64,000 bases of DNA from the NCBI GenBank assembly GCA_022702545.1, contig JAHRBC010000004.1, positions 3,162,001 through 3,226,000 of the forward strand, read 5' to 3'. Positions 38,660-49,256 of the stretch are shown one piece after another. Origin of the DNA: Phycomyces nitens (taxonomy: Eukaryota; Mucoromycota; Mucoromycetes; Mucorales; Phycomycetaceae). A program made the position numbers and the translations under genes. Position 1 is the first letter of the stretch. Each line of letters begins with the position of its first letter. The notes under the pieces are model-generated. The model was given only the letters and a program-made list of their open reading frames with translations, did no database searches and was not told where the DNA came from.

Positions 38660-41300
38660 TAACTGCTTATAAATATATTATGGGGCTCTCTATTGCACTT
38701 GGCTGTATATCCAAAGGTAAGATCATATTATGCTAAAGCTATTCTTTATTAACCAAATCACTCTTTTATATATAGCCACAAATTCTATTTTTCTATCTAT
38801 CTCAATATAATATTCTGGTAAACCTTTTATATTATAAATATGTCCTCTTTAATAACATCTATAACAGACATCTTGCTATGCTCTTATATTGATTCCCGAT
38901 TGAAATTATCTGGTCATTCCAATGGCTATATCTTGTAAGTAAACTAATATTTTAGTATTACATATTGTTTATCTACAAATATTAATATATATCTATTAGA
39001 CAATAATCATTTGTTGGTATATTACAGAGAGTCTATCAAATGTTCTATTTATTATATTAAAAATGTAAGTATAAGAATGAATGATTTATATAAAAATAAT
39101 TTACTAACAATCTTCTCTTTTACTTTTAGACAGTATTGGCTTTCTCTCAGCTAGGTAAGTATCCTGGCTCTATTAAGAACCAGTTGATGGTGCTGACCAA
39201 GAAATATCGATTGGTAGAATAGATATACCAAAGAAATAATCTAGAGACTAGAATATATAGCGCAAATGTATTTTTTATCAAATAAAACAAAAAATAAAAA
39301 TTTTCAGAATCTATTGCTCCAAAAAACAATAAACCAGAGAGGCTTGTTTGCATAGAATAACTACAATTACCTTGCAATAGTCTACAATCATCCTTGATGG
39401 ACTGTTAAAACATATTATAAAACCCATTATAAAATATAATGAAAGATAAAACTGGTTGTTTGTAAGTGGTCAATCTCCCCTGACACAAACTGTCTGTGTA
39501 TCGTAAAATACAATGCAAAAAAGGGTAGATCGACTAGGAATATATTGTGGCTACAATGTATATTTAAGTTTTGCACTGTTTGAGGGCATTTAAATATTCT
39601 ACATTGGATTCTTGTACACCAGTAGGTAGGATGATTCAGTTCACTCCCATATCTTTTTAGTCTACTACAGATCACGATTATATATTACCAAAAGCATAGT
39701 AAAACTATACAATTAAGTAGCTTATTTTATAAGTTTTATCTACATAATACTCTTAGACTTTTGTAGTGTAATGAATCTTTCTCATTCTGTTATAAATTTC
39801 TTCATAATTAGGCTTTCTGGTACCAACACCCCAGTTTTCAATCTGTCTAAGAGTAGAGATTCTTGTACTTCTACAGCTGCTTCTACTTCTCAACTGATCC
39901 TTAATAATTTTGATTGCCTCAGAAGGCAAAGGCAAGGTTCTTATTTCCTGGCTCTCTCCAGGAACATGGTTAGTATGATCTTTTGTCATACAAAAGATCA
40001 CAATCAAAGTATTGTTAAACTGCTTGATTCTCAAAGCAGCCGTACAACCACATGTCTTTGTGCCTTTTTGTGCAAGATAGACTTGTTGCTTAGACTGGTA
40101 TTTTCCAGCATGATGACATTGCTTTGTCTCTCCAAAGACCAAGGTTGGATCCATAAGTTTTCTATTTACTATCCACTTTGTTGAGCACATACTACAAAAG
40201 TCTAAGGGTATTATGTAGATAAAACTTATAAAATAAGCTACTTAATTGTATAGTTTTACTATGCTTTTGGTAATATATAATTGTGATCTGTAGTAGACTA
40301 AAAAGATATGGGGGTAAACTGAATCATCCTACCTACTGGTGTACAAGAATCTAATGTAGAATATTTAAATGTCCTCAAACAGTGCAAAACTTAAATATAC
40401 ATTGTAGCCACAATATATTTCTAGTCGATCTATCCTTTTTTGCATTGTATTTTACGATACACAGACAGTTTGTGTCAGGGGAGATTGACCACTTACAAAC
40501 AACCAGTTTTATCTTTCATTATATTTTATAGTGGGTTTTATAATATGTTTTAACAGTCCATCAAGGATGATTGTAGACTATTGCAAGGTAATTGTAGTTA
40601 TTCTATGCAAACAAGCCTCTCTGGTTTGTTGTTTTTTTGGAGCAATAGATTCTGAAAATTTTTATTTTTTGTTTTATTTGATAAAAAATACATTTGCACT
40701 ATATATTCTAGTCTCTAGATTATTTCTTTTGTATATCTATTCTACCAATTGATATTTCTTGGTTGGCACCATCAACTGGTTCTTAATAGAGCCAGGATAC
40801 TTACCTAGCTGAGAGAAAGTCAATACTGTCTAAAAGTAAAAGAGAAGATTGTTAGTAAATTATTTTTATATAAATCATTCATTCTTATACTTACATTTTT
40901 AATATAATAAACAGAACATTTGATAGACTCTCTGTAATATATCAACAAATGATTATTGTCTAATAGATATATATTAATATTTGTAGATAAACAATATGTA
41001 ATACTAAAATATTAGTTTACTTACAAGATATAGCCATTAGAATAGCCAGATAATTTCAATTGGGAATCCATATAAGAGCATAGCAAGATATCTGTGATAG
41101 ATGTTATTAAAGAGGACATATTTATAATATAAAAGGTTTACCAGAATATTATATTGAGATAGATAGAAAAATAGAATTTGCGGCTATATATAAAAGAGTG
41201 ATTTGGTTAATAAAGAATAGCTTTAGCATAATATGATCTTACCTTTGGATATACAGCCAAGTACAATAGAGAGCCCCATAATATATTTATAAGCAGTTAT
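38660..41300. repeat. large palindrome: two 1.1-kb inverted arms around a 423-bp loop
   Basis: Left arm 38660-39767 and right arm 40191-41300 are inverted copies that look well over 90% identical along their full length (for example TAACTGCTTATAAATATATT at the outer ends and ACTTTTGTAGT at the inner ends). The loop 39768-40190 holds a MULE N-terminal coding block. Within each arm are several tiny blocks bounded by GTAAG and TAG that look like exons and introns; in the right arm they read in the same direction as the loop ORF. Confidence 0.85.
39753..40190 (-). pseudogene. MULE transposase N-terminal exon in the palindrome loop
   Basis: 145 codons from ATG 40190 encoding a zinc-binding N-terminal MULE region: KTCGCTAALRIKQF, a DHTNHVPGESQEIRTL block and NYEEIYNRMRKIHYTTK. 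The protein would continue naturally into KTLLYMFDSDENTLV at 37,97x, where the core resumes after an acceptor, so this looks like the upstream exon of the pseudogene at 36053-37989. The left palindrome arm now lies in between. No stop occurs inside the block itself. Confidence 0.6.
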
Positions 41301-41579
41301 GGTGCATTTAGCTTTAACTATCGACTTGTTTCGTATTTGTTTCAATTTCGTTTGATAAAACTCTGCGGGTAAAAAATATATATTTAAAATCCGACATACA
41401 GGAAAAAAAAATTGTAATGTCATGTAATAATTAGATCATCATGATTTTGTGATCTGATGTGTAAGAAATATATATTTGATAAAAAAAAAGTTGGAGAAAA
41501 TAAAGATTAAAAGTTGAGTACAGAGATAATAAAAATTAAATAAAAATTAAAATGAAAATATAAGAAGCAAAAAGAAAAT
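41301..41579. other. short AT-rich spacer
   Basis: No gene seen; poly-A runs near 41403 and 41483. Confidence 0.4.
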
Positions 41580-43371
41580 CTATTCTTTGCTTTCATCACA
41601 GTGATGAGAAGTGTATCTTTTGGATGTAAACTTCTTTACCACTTCATGGGCTTCATTTACATCGAGGTCTTGACTATAAGCCTCAATATAGCTCCATGAG
41701 CAGTTATAGTATTGTCTTATGTGAGCAATATCTCTGGCATGGTCAAGGAAAGTATGGATATTGCTATCCAGGGACTTGTAGCTATAATCGCATTGAAGGC
41801 AAGCTTGGCGTTTTGCTGCACCCCAATACCTCTCGATCCAATTGCATTCACAATAGAACTTTGGGTATAACTCAAATATATGACCGGAGCCCTCGACAGT
41901 TTTGCACAATGCTGTTTTTTGGCCCAGAAAATCCAGTTGAGAAGCCAAGAAATGGTGGGCGCAGCATCTTCTATCTTCGGGAAGATTGTCTTTCTTACAA
42001 TCCAATTTCCACTTCTTCGTTGGATTTCTTGGATCCTTCTCCAGCCACAGACCATGCTCTTGTAGGATAGTACAGACACCCTTCATGTACTTTACCATCT
42101 TCTTCACCCACTGTCCACTCTTCTTGACAAACCACTCGTTTTTTTTATAATACATTGATTGTATTATTTCTTTGTCACCATGGCGGAAAGTAGTGTCTCT
42201 CAGGACACAAGGATTGTCTTTGCTGACCTCTATCATTTAAAGTGATCTTAGTAGCAATCAAAGCATTCTGGCTGAATGCCTTGTGGTTGGTACTTTGATC
42301 GAAGATAAAGATAGCTGTAGACTCTGGATGAATCGCCTCAAAAAGAGGGATCACATCATTGAGCTGTCTCAGCATATGATCACTGGTCCAGTATCCTTGT
42401 CTATCTGCTCCAGGATGAAAGATCTCTCTTGATAAGGATCTACCCTCAACTATTGTTCCATGGCATGCACATTTGAACTCACTGATCATTAGTGACATGC
42501 CAGGCCCCTTTTTACGAATTGGGTTTTCATTCTCAACTAGCCACATTGCTTCTTTTCCATCATTTGAATAGAAAGTTGACTCATCATATGTGACAAGGAC
42601 GTATTCTACTTCATCAGTCGAAAGCTGTGGTTTTGTCTCGATCTCCATATTTTTGCCAGAAAAATCAATCATCTTGGTCTTATACTCCATCATTCTTTTG
42701 GCCCATATCTGGCAATATTCGACAACATCTTGGCGTTCATGACCATCATAGTAGATGTCTTTGCTGTTGTTACAGAATATATATCTCCATTCATGAAGAT
42801 ACTTCCATATTGTTGCTGTGGAAACATTTCCAGGGAAGCCGAGATACTCCGGGAAAATATACTCATCAATGTATTTCTTCATCGAAAGTGTGCTTCATCT
42901 CTCAGGCTTCTGGCTCTGGATCCAGTTGCAGATCTCTTCTTTCATGTCCTCGTCAGAAAACAAAGAAGGACGCTTGGTATGCTTTCCTTGCTGATGCAAT
43001 GCAATTGATTGGAAATCAATATACTCATTTGCATATTTTTGGATCATGGCCAGACAGTATGTATTTGCATGGAACCATACTTCCATTGATGCTTTCTTGG
43101 AAGACTCTATCATCTTGTGGCCTGATAGTCTATGTCTGAGATAGCTTTCAACTGATTTGAGTTTGCAAAACTCAAATACATTTACTGGCCGAGAAGAAAC
43201 ACCAGTGCAAGTAAATGGCTTCAGCTCATTTACAATATCTTTGTGGGCAAGCTTGATGGTGTCAAGTTTATCCAGTAAAGTGCTGGAGCCAATTGCATCA
43301 TTGTTTTGACTCTGCTTTTTCTGGATTGTGAAGCCTTTGTCTGTGAGATGATAGCTTCCTTGACAGTTCAT
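41580..43371 (-). pseudogene. large fungal DDE transposase related to IS630/Tc1, stop and frameshift
   Basis: Protein of about 590 codons on the minus strand. An N-terminal helical part ending KHTKRPSLFSDEDMKEEIC leads into YIDEYIFPEYLGFPGNVST and then KDIYYDGHERQDVVEYC, the second a hallmark of a long fungal DDE_3-type transposase. Cat residues are D in LVTYDESTFYS, D in IFIFDQSTNHKAF and E in CECNWIERYWGAAKR. A TGA near 42890 (probably CGA) and a one-base frameshift near 42235 inactivate it. TIRs were not identified. The family assignment is from motif memory and might be renamed on searching. Confidence 0.75.
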
Positions 43372-44040
43372 CTTGTCTTTCTCTGCTTTCTTTTTTCTCT
43401 ATTCTGTTATTCTCGAGTTTTTCTGGTAGGAGCTGTTGTAAATGAGTATTGATTACTGCTGAATCTGAGAGTAAGACTGAAGGATAAAATAATATCCTCA
43501 GCTATTCCAGTCAAATGGATCTGCCTTTATGAGATTATCCAATACACAGATCATCATACACATAATTGATTATTATTTATTATTATTATTGTTATCACCA
43601 TAATATGGGATATACAGATATACACATATTTATCTAATGGCATCATCATATTCCATCTATATATTTCGTTGATTATATGAATACTTGATTGAGAGACTAC
43701 AACTACAATGAATTAATAATTCTAAAAACATTACCCAAGTATCTGGGTCGGAATATTAAAATATTACCAATAGCATAAATGCTCTTCTTTACCAAAGCTC
43801 TCTGGCTGATCTGACTGGAGAAGTATCATATCAATAGGTCTCTCTGGATCTTTCCAGAAAGACAATACTCCTGGAAGATGACTCATTGTGATAAATATTA
43901 CCAAAGCATATACTGAATTATAAATCAGAAAACATATAAATATCAGTAGTTAGTTCTGTATAGAAAGATAACCTTTTTCTTTTGAATAAACACCCTACAC
44001 AAGTTCTCACAAATTCTTTCATACCTTTCCAAGTTTATTT
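43372..44040. other. spacer upstream of the DDE transposase
   Basis: No gene seen. It probably contains the 5' end of the transposase element at 41580-43371. Confidence 0.35.
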
Positions 44041-44295
44041 CTACCCACAACAGGAGCCTTGATGAGAACTATCAGCTCCTTTACGCCATTTCAACAAGTA
44101 AGTAGCATATACAGCCAAAGTAATATCTTCTGTAATGTCCTGAATATCTTGGTCTTCCAAAGTATTTTCGTCATCGTCTTGCTCATTCAAGTTGATCAAG
44201 TCATCACTGACTGTCTCTGAGGTGCTAATGAATTGGTGAGATTCTCCTCTAGTAAAGTTCTTCGTGACTCTTGATCTCTTAGTAGGGTGAGGCAT
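44041..44295 (-). CDS. small acidic ORF, unidentified
   Basis: 84 codons from ATG 44295: a basic start (MPHPTKRSRVTKNF), an acidic middle (NEQDDDENTLEDQDIQD) and a short C-terminus. It resembles no family I can name. It may belong to the DDE element to its left or be chance. Confidence 0.25.
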   Translation of the reverse strand: MPHPTKRSRVTKNFTRGESHQFISTSETVSDDLINLNEQDDDENTLEDQDIQDITEDITLAVYATYLLKWRKGADSSHQGSCCG

Positions 44296-44499
44296 TTTTG
44301 TAAGTTCTTTAAAGGTGTATAGAATTTATGTATTAAACCTTTGTTTGATTAATTTGCAGTTTATCAGGTACAAAAATACAAAGTCACCTATATTTGACTT
44401 GCTTTTTTCTTGACTTTTTTAAAAATCCAACAATACCCCTTCTATCTGCCTCTACTTCATGACAATTATGATCTCCGCTATATAATTGTCTCTTACTAG

Positions 44500-44737
44500 C
44501 AAATCTTTAAAACACTAAGACTTTTTGTTAAAGCTTTTTAATTGAAAACAAAGCCGCAGGATACATTAAATGGTACTATGGCTATCAAACGCGTGGCTCA
44601 GTTTTTTTATAACTTCATTTTTGCAAAAGTCTTAGGCTTTTGAAAAAGTATGTGAAAAAGTTGAAATAAAAGTCCGAATGTACCTAACAAATCTTTAAAA
44701 CACTAAGACTTTTTGTTAAAGCTTTTTAATTGAAAAC
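44500..44737. repeat. 50-bp direct repeat, two copies 188 bp apart
   Basis: An identical 50-bp block starting CAAATCTTTAAAACACTAAG occurs at 44500-44549 and 44688-44737. A GC-rich stretch with three GGGCTC units (CTCCGAGGGCTCTCTGAGGG) follows the second copy. Confidence 0.85.
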
Positions 44738-44857
44738 GAGCTACGCCCGCTCTCCGAGGGCTCTCTGAGGGCTCCCTGATTACCTCCCAACTACAGGCAG
44801 AAAGAAATCTCAGGTTCTACTGCAAATATCTAATTACATGATTTTATATAAGAGGTT

Positions 44858-45036
44858 TACTGGTTTGGCTCAGTCGTAGACTTCGCAACTTATACATTTC
44901 TACTGGTTTGGCTCAGTCGTAGACTTCGCATTTTCTATGTTTCTACTGGTTTGGCTCAGTTGTAGACTTCGCATTTTCTATGTTTCTACTGGTTTGGCTC
45001 AGTTGCAGACTTCGCTACTTATATGCTTCTACTGGT
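44858..45036. repeat. four 43-bp tandem repeats with a tRNA A-box-like core
   Basis: Units start at 44858, 44901, 44944 and 44987, with a partial fifth at 45030. Each carries TTTGGCTCAGTCGTAGAC, which fits a tRNA A-box (TGGCTCAGTCG). No B-box was seen. The array lies downstream of the helicase stop on its coding strand. Confidence 0.9.
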
Positions 45037-45276
45037 TTTAAAAATATAAAAAAAATATATAACATTAGAAATAGCATAGCTACTATATGTGTATAGCTAG
45101 TAATAGCATAAATATGTATATTAAATGGATGAAGGAAAAAATAAAAATATATGTAGCATAGGCCTAAATAGAAAAAAATAGAAATAGGTGTGTAGGGCAT
45201 AGGTATATAAGGGAATAAGTGTATAAGGGCATAAGTGTATAAGGGCATAAAGTGCATATAGTCAATCGCATAGTAG

Positions 45277-45663
45277 TTAATGTTTTGTAAGCACTTCCTT
45301 ATATACTACATTGGTTGTAAATATAGTTGTTGGTGGCATACTTGGGTCATATGGAGTATCGATCATAATTTTAATCCCAGTTGGATTTCGGACACAGGAA
45401 AGAGCGACATAGAGCTGGCCATGACCAAAAACAGGGGCAGGAAGGTATAAACCAACACTATCCAATGTTTGGCCTTGGGACTTATTGATGGTCATAGCAA
45501 AGGCAAGGCGAACTGGAAATTGGCACCTTTGGAAATCAACAGTAGATGATGTATCTGATGGGCTTAACTTAATTCTTGGAATTAGTGTGACTTTTCCAGT
45601 GTGTGATCCAGTTACAATTGTTGCCTTGATAACATATCTTCCAAAAGAGTTGCATATGAGGCG
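45277..45663 (-). pseudogene. Helitron PIF1-type helicase, C-terminal fragment
   Basis: 128 codons, including stop, of a Helitron RepHel/PIF1-like helicase: RLICNSFGRYVIKATIV, then FAMTINKSQGQTLDSVG (helicase motif V/VI region) and GQLYVALSCVRNP. It begins exactly where CACTA element Y is inserted. Joined to 58332-60158 the codon phase is preserved (one GCG copy kept) and the sequence NGTRLICNSFG is restored. Bases 45661-45663 are the left copy of the GCG duplication. Confidence 0.9.
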
Positions 45664-46036
45664 CACTGCAAAAAGCATACAGCTTCATAGGGTAGAAAGA
45701 GTGGGAATATTATGTTTAAATCATTGATTTCTATATGGTTTTACTCTAATTACCATCATGATACCTAGCTTAATAATAACGGGTAGAAAGAAGCTTGAGA
45801 TCATAAAGAAACCCTTTACCTGTCACACCACAATAGAGTTCTTTAGTCTGTCATATACAATCCATAATATGTACTCTGTGTAAACACTTGTACTCCAAGC
45901 TTATGTGGTCAGTAAAATCTATTTTGAGTTTCATTTGTTATAAAAAAAGATTAAGAATTGGGTACCACCTCAGCACATACACTTTCTCCATTTCATAATA
46001 TTATTTATTAATTAATTTATAATAGACAATGAAGAG

Positions 46037-46112
46037 TAAGTGTAGTTTACGGTATACAATTATGGAGAAAGTGTAGTTCATGATACACAATTATGGGGAA
46101 AGTGTAGATTTT
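46037..46112. repeat. subterminal 30-bp repeats of element Y
   Basis: Two full copies and one partial copy of a unit containing AAGTGTAGTT...ATACACAATTATGG near the left end of Y. Subterminal repeats are the known TnpA binding sites in plant CACTA elements. Confidence 0.6.
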
Positions 46113-46239
46113 AAAGAAGCGTTTTGGCTGAATAATCATTTTGTTTTTATTTGTTTCATAAAAAATATTCTCTAGGTGGGGGCTATAATCATACGATTGA
46201 TTTCTTTACTAGAGCTACTGTATCTATTTGTATTTGTAA

Positions 46240-46980
46240 ATAAATACTCACGGCCAGATCTTGGGCAAAACGAAGTATACTCAGGGAGTTGTCCAGTGCT
46301 ATATTTTATACTCTAGAATAAAGAGTCCATTAGAATATAGTCATCAAAATGTAAAATATATATATTGCGGTACTTACAGGTATCATAACAAACATTTTAT
46401 ACTCTTTGGTTCTGTTTTGAAGTACCACAGTTAGTATAATGTATGCTGAAAGTATAAGAGACTTGTTTTAAAATAACTTACTTTATATCATCGGCCACAA
46501 CACGGCAGTATAAATGAGAGATGAGCCAAAAGAATCTATAACAGATATTTAGTAACTGTAAAACAAAAAATAATATTTTATATATATTTACCATAATATT
46601 TTTCAAGAGCCAAGACCAGAGTAAGTAAGGATAATAGGAAAGCAGAGTATAGAAAGATGGTGGGTACTTGTACTAGGCATAATGATATCTTACGTTTGCA
46701 TGTCTTGTTTGGTCTTTCAAGTAGAAACAAAGGGAGAATATACCCTCTATAATCAAGTCCCATAGTCAGTAAAAATAAAAAATATATTAAAAAAAACTTA
46801 CCGTGTATTGAGTATCAAAAATAATAAGAGAGGAAAAGAAGGAGAAAAAGGAAAAAAGACTCTGGCCAAGATGTCTGGATCGTAAAATAAAATATGATTG
46901 GTAAATCAAAAAATCCAAAAGAAGATGCCAATTTGTGTATCCAATGTTTATACTTCTCTGAGTTGAAAAGACGTTTTGAT
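46240..46980 (-). other. tiny-exon array of element Y, divergent from the accessory gene
   Basis: On the minus strand, short blocks (about 40-70 nt) are separated by consensus introns: donors at about 46800, 46690, 46482, 46378 and 46252, each GTAAG or GTGAG, and acceptors TAG/CAG. Some blocks are open and hydrophobic (GYILPLFLLERPNK, FFWLISHLYC), but no continuous start-to-stop reading frame was established. Similar arrays occupy the same place in X and Z. Confidence 0.4.
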
Positions 46981-47126
46981 CTTATTAAAGAAGTAGAAAA
47001 ATTCTCTTAAATATCATCTCAAACAAACCAAACCAACCTCTCTTACTTGCTCTTTTTACTTGTATGTATATATACATATACCAGCATATTTATTTATATT
47101 AATTGATATTGATTTATTTGTAGAAA

Positions 47127-48364
47127 ATGTACAACTTTGACCCCTCCCGAATTTCAGTGAACAATCCCATGTTTGCTGCTATTACCCGTAGTGCAATGGC
47201 CAACAATAGTAGCATGCAAGCACCTCTAATTGCTGCTACTAGCCCAGTACCAGAAGTTGTTCATAACTTTCAAGGACTAGAAGATCCTGTTCTCACCTTG
47301 TTGCGTTCAACCAATGCAAATATCAATAGTCTTGCTGATCAAATAAAAATGATTACGACTATTGTTGGGGACTCCAAAGGTTTAATCACCCGTTTGGAGC
47401 AAACAGTAAAGGAGATTGTTGATGCCCAGACAGTCATCAGCACCACTCCAGTCAGCCAAAACACGGCAGTAGAGATTCAGAGGATGCCAGATTTTCGATC
47501 CCTTTTGGAGGAGAATCATGTTCCTGGAAAAAGACATCGTCAGATATCTGTAAGTTTTGTTAGAAAACATAGTGATGGTAAATATATTAAATGCTTTATT
47601 CATAGAAAATGATCAATGGTTACTTGAAAAAGCCAGATTTTAAACACATTGATCCTTTAAAAGAAGCTGAAAATGATGCAAAACCAGGGTGGTGCCTGAC
47701 CAGCTACTTTAAGGGTGGATACAACCATGGTTTGGCCATGGTATTGATTGCCAACCTGAGAAACCAGGAAGCTTCTGTTGGGGTCGCAACAAGCGATCTT
47801 GCCAGAATGGTTAAAAACCATTTCTGCAATCAGGTGTGTCAGTTTCGCAGATCTCCAGAGGCTGCGGATAAAAAACGATTAGCATCTAGAAGGCATCAGC
47901 GTGGTGTGGCAGTAAGTTTTGGGCAATCACTTTAATAAATATAGTTTAATTTAAATTGATGAAATAAATATCTAGCTTCTTCGACGTCGTTCTGGTGCAT
48001 ATGCCAAGTATAAAGAACAGATTGACCGAGAGATGGGAAAGTCTGACTGTGTCAAGGTGTTGCAAAAGGCCGCAATGTCAGATGATGAGACTGATGGTGA
48101 AGATCAGCTCACAGCTTACCGACCAAGCTGGAGAAGTGATGAGGTAATATATATTTAAATATTATTCTTTATATTAAAAATTAAATATACTTAATTATTA
48201 TAATATAGCTCCAAAAGTTCCTGGACATGGTTGATGATTTTGCTTCCCAGTCTTTGAAGAAGAAAGCAGCCCGATTGTTGAAGCGTGTTGCAGCTGTGAA
48301 AGAAGCTGAACTGCCTGTTGATTTAGCAGTCCCACTCCCTCAATGGGCTGTAAAAAATAATTAA
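47127..48364 (+). CDS. CACTA accessory protein, element Y copy
   Basis: 350-aa protein of unknown function. Four exons: 47127-47549, 47606-47911, 47976-48143 and 48209-48364. The layout is a Ser/Thr/Asn-rich N-terminus, a coiled-coil-like stretch (residues 65-105), a conserved block (MINGYLKKPDF; NDAKPGWCLTSYF), an Arg/Lys-rich cluster (KKRLASRRHQRG, RRRSGAYAKYKEQIDRE) and a C-terminal helix (LDMVDDFASQSLKKKA). Exon lengths 423, 306 and 168 are identical to the X copy and exon 4 equals the Z copy. The basic region suggests DNA binding. It is convergent with the split transposase of the same element. By analogy with plant TnpA I infer a role in transposition. No lesion was seen. Confidence 0.75.
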
Positions 48365-48470
48365 ATATATTCTATTTTGTTCTATTTTGCTCTATCTTAT
48401 TTATCCGAGCCATATATTCCCAATATTTTTGATTATGTTGATAGTAAAAAAAATGGTATTATATATATAT

Positions 48471-48675
48471 TTATGCGTATATTTTTCTAAGTAAAGGGAC
48501 AATGAGCATCTTAATGTTTCCACTTTCTGTTATATGCTCTCCAATGGCAACTGACAACAGAATACGGTGTACTGGCAGAATGTTTTGGTAATCGCCTCTG
48601 GTAAATGTCGTCTCACACAGCTCTACATCTTGTCCACTTCTTACATCTTGGCTTGCTGTTCGGTACCACTTAATG
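48471..48675 (-). pseudogene. TNP2-type transposase of element Y, C-terminal fragment
   Basis: 68 codons including the stop: IKWYRTASQDVRSG, RGDYQNILPVHRILLSVAI and MLIVPLLRKIYA. This is the missing end of the transposase at 55269-58082, separated from it by insertion of element X. Joining at 48675/55269 with one TAT duplication copy restores FAYIKWY and a total coding length of 945 codons. Confidence 0.92.
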
Positions 48676-49256
48676 TATCACTGCAAAAAATACCCGATTT
48701 CAACTCTGAATACATCAATTGAAACGAGGGGAGTATAGGTCTTGGATTAGCCCTTTTCTTGATTGCTCACTTTAGATGGTGTTAAGAATATTTGGTAGTT
48801 CTATTGGATGGACATTAGAATATGTCTTTATTTTTGTTGATTATTCAACTACGATATTTTTTCTGTCTTTTGAAGGTTGCGAAATTAATATTCTTGGGGA
48901 TGTTGAAAATACATTATCAAATATGGGCAAGAGTGCGCAGCTGAGACTACTTGAAATATATATTTAGTTAAAGTATATTTTAATGACGATGTACTTTGGT
49001 TAATGAAGAGTTGGAGAAATAGACATGATATCATATTATTAAAAGATGTATATACAAAACAACTACTTGGTATATAGTCATATATTTAAAATGAAATAAT
49101 GTCAATTTCCAAATACAATCATTAAGTGAATTTGTTAATATTTATAATAACGGCATGTACGTAATGTAAATGGTTCCTGAACTATAAAACAAGCAAAATA
49201 AACTATGTTCCTGAACCACTTTTCTTTATATCAATCCTATAACCTCTTTAAACAAT

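Noticed and set aside
44296..45276. Helitron 3' terminus (hairpin plus CTRR)
   Set aside because: A GC-rich stretch at 44745-44780 is suggestive, but no clear hairpin followed by CTRR could be fixed by eye.
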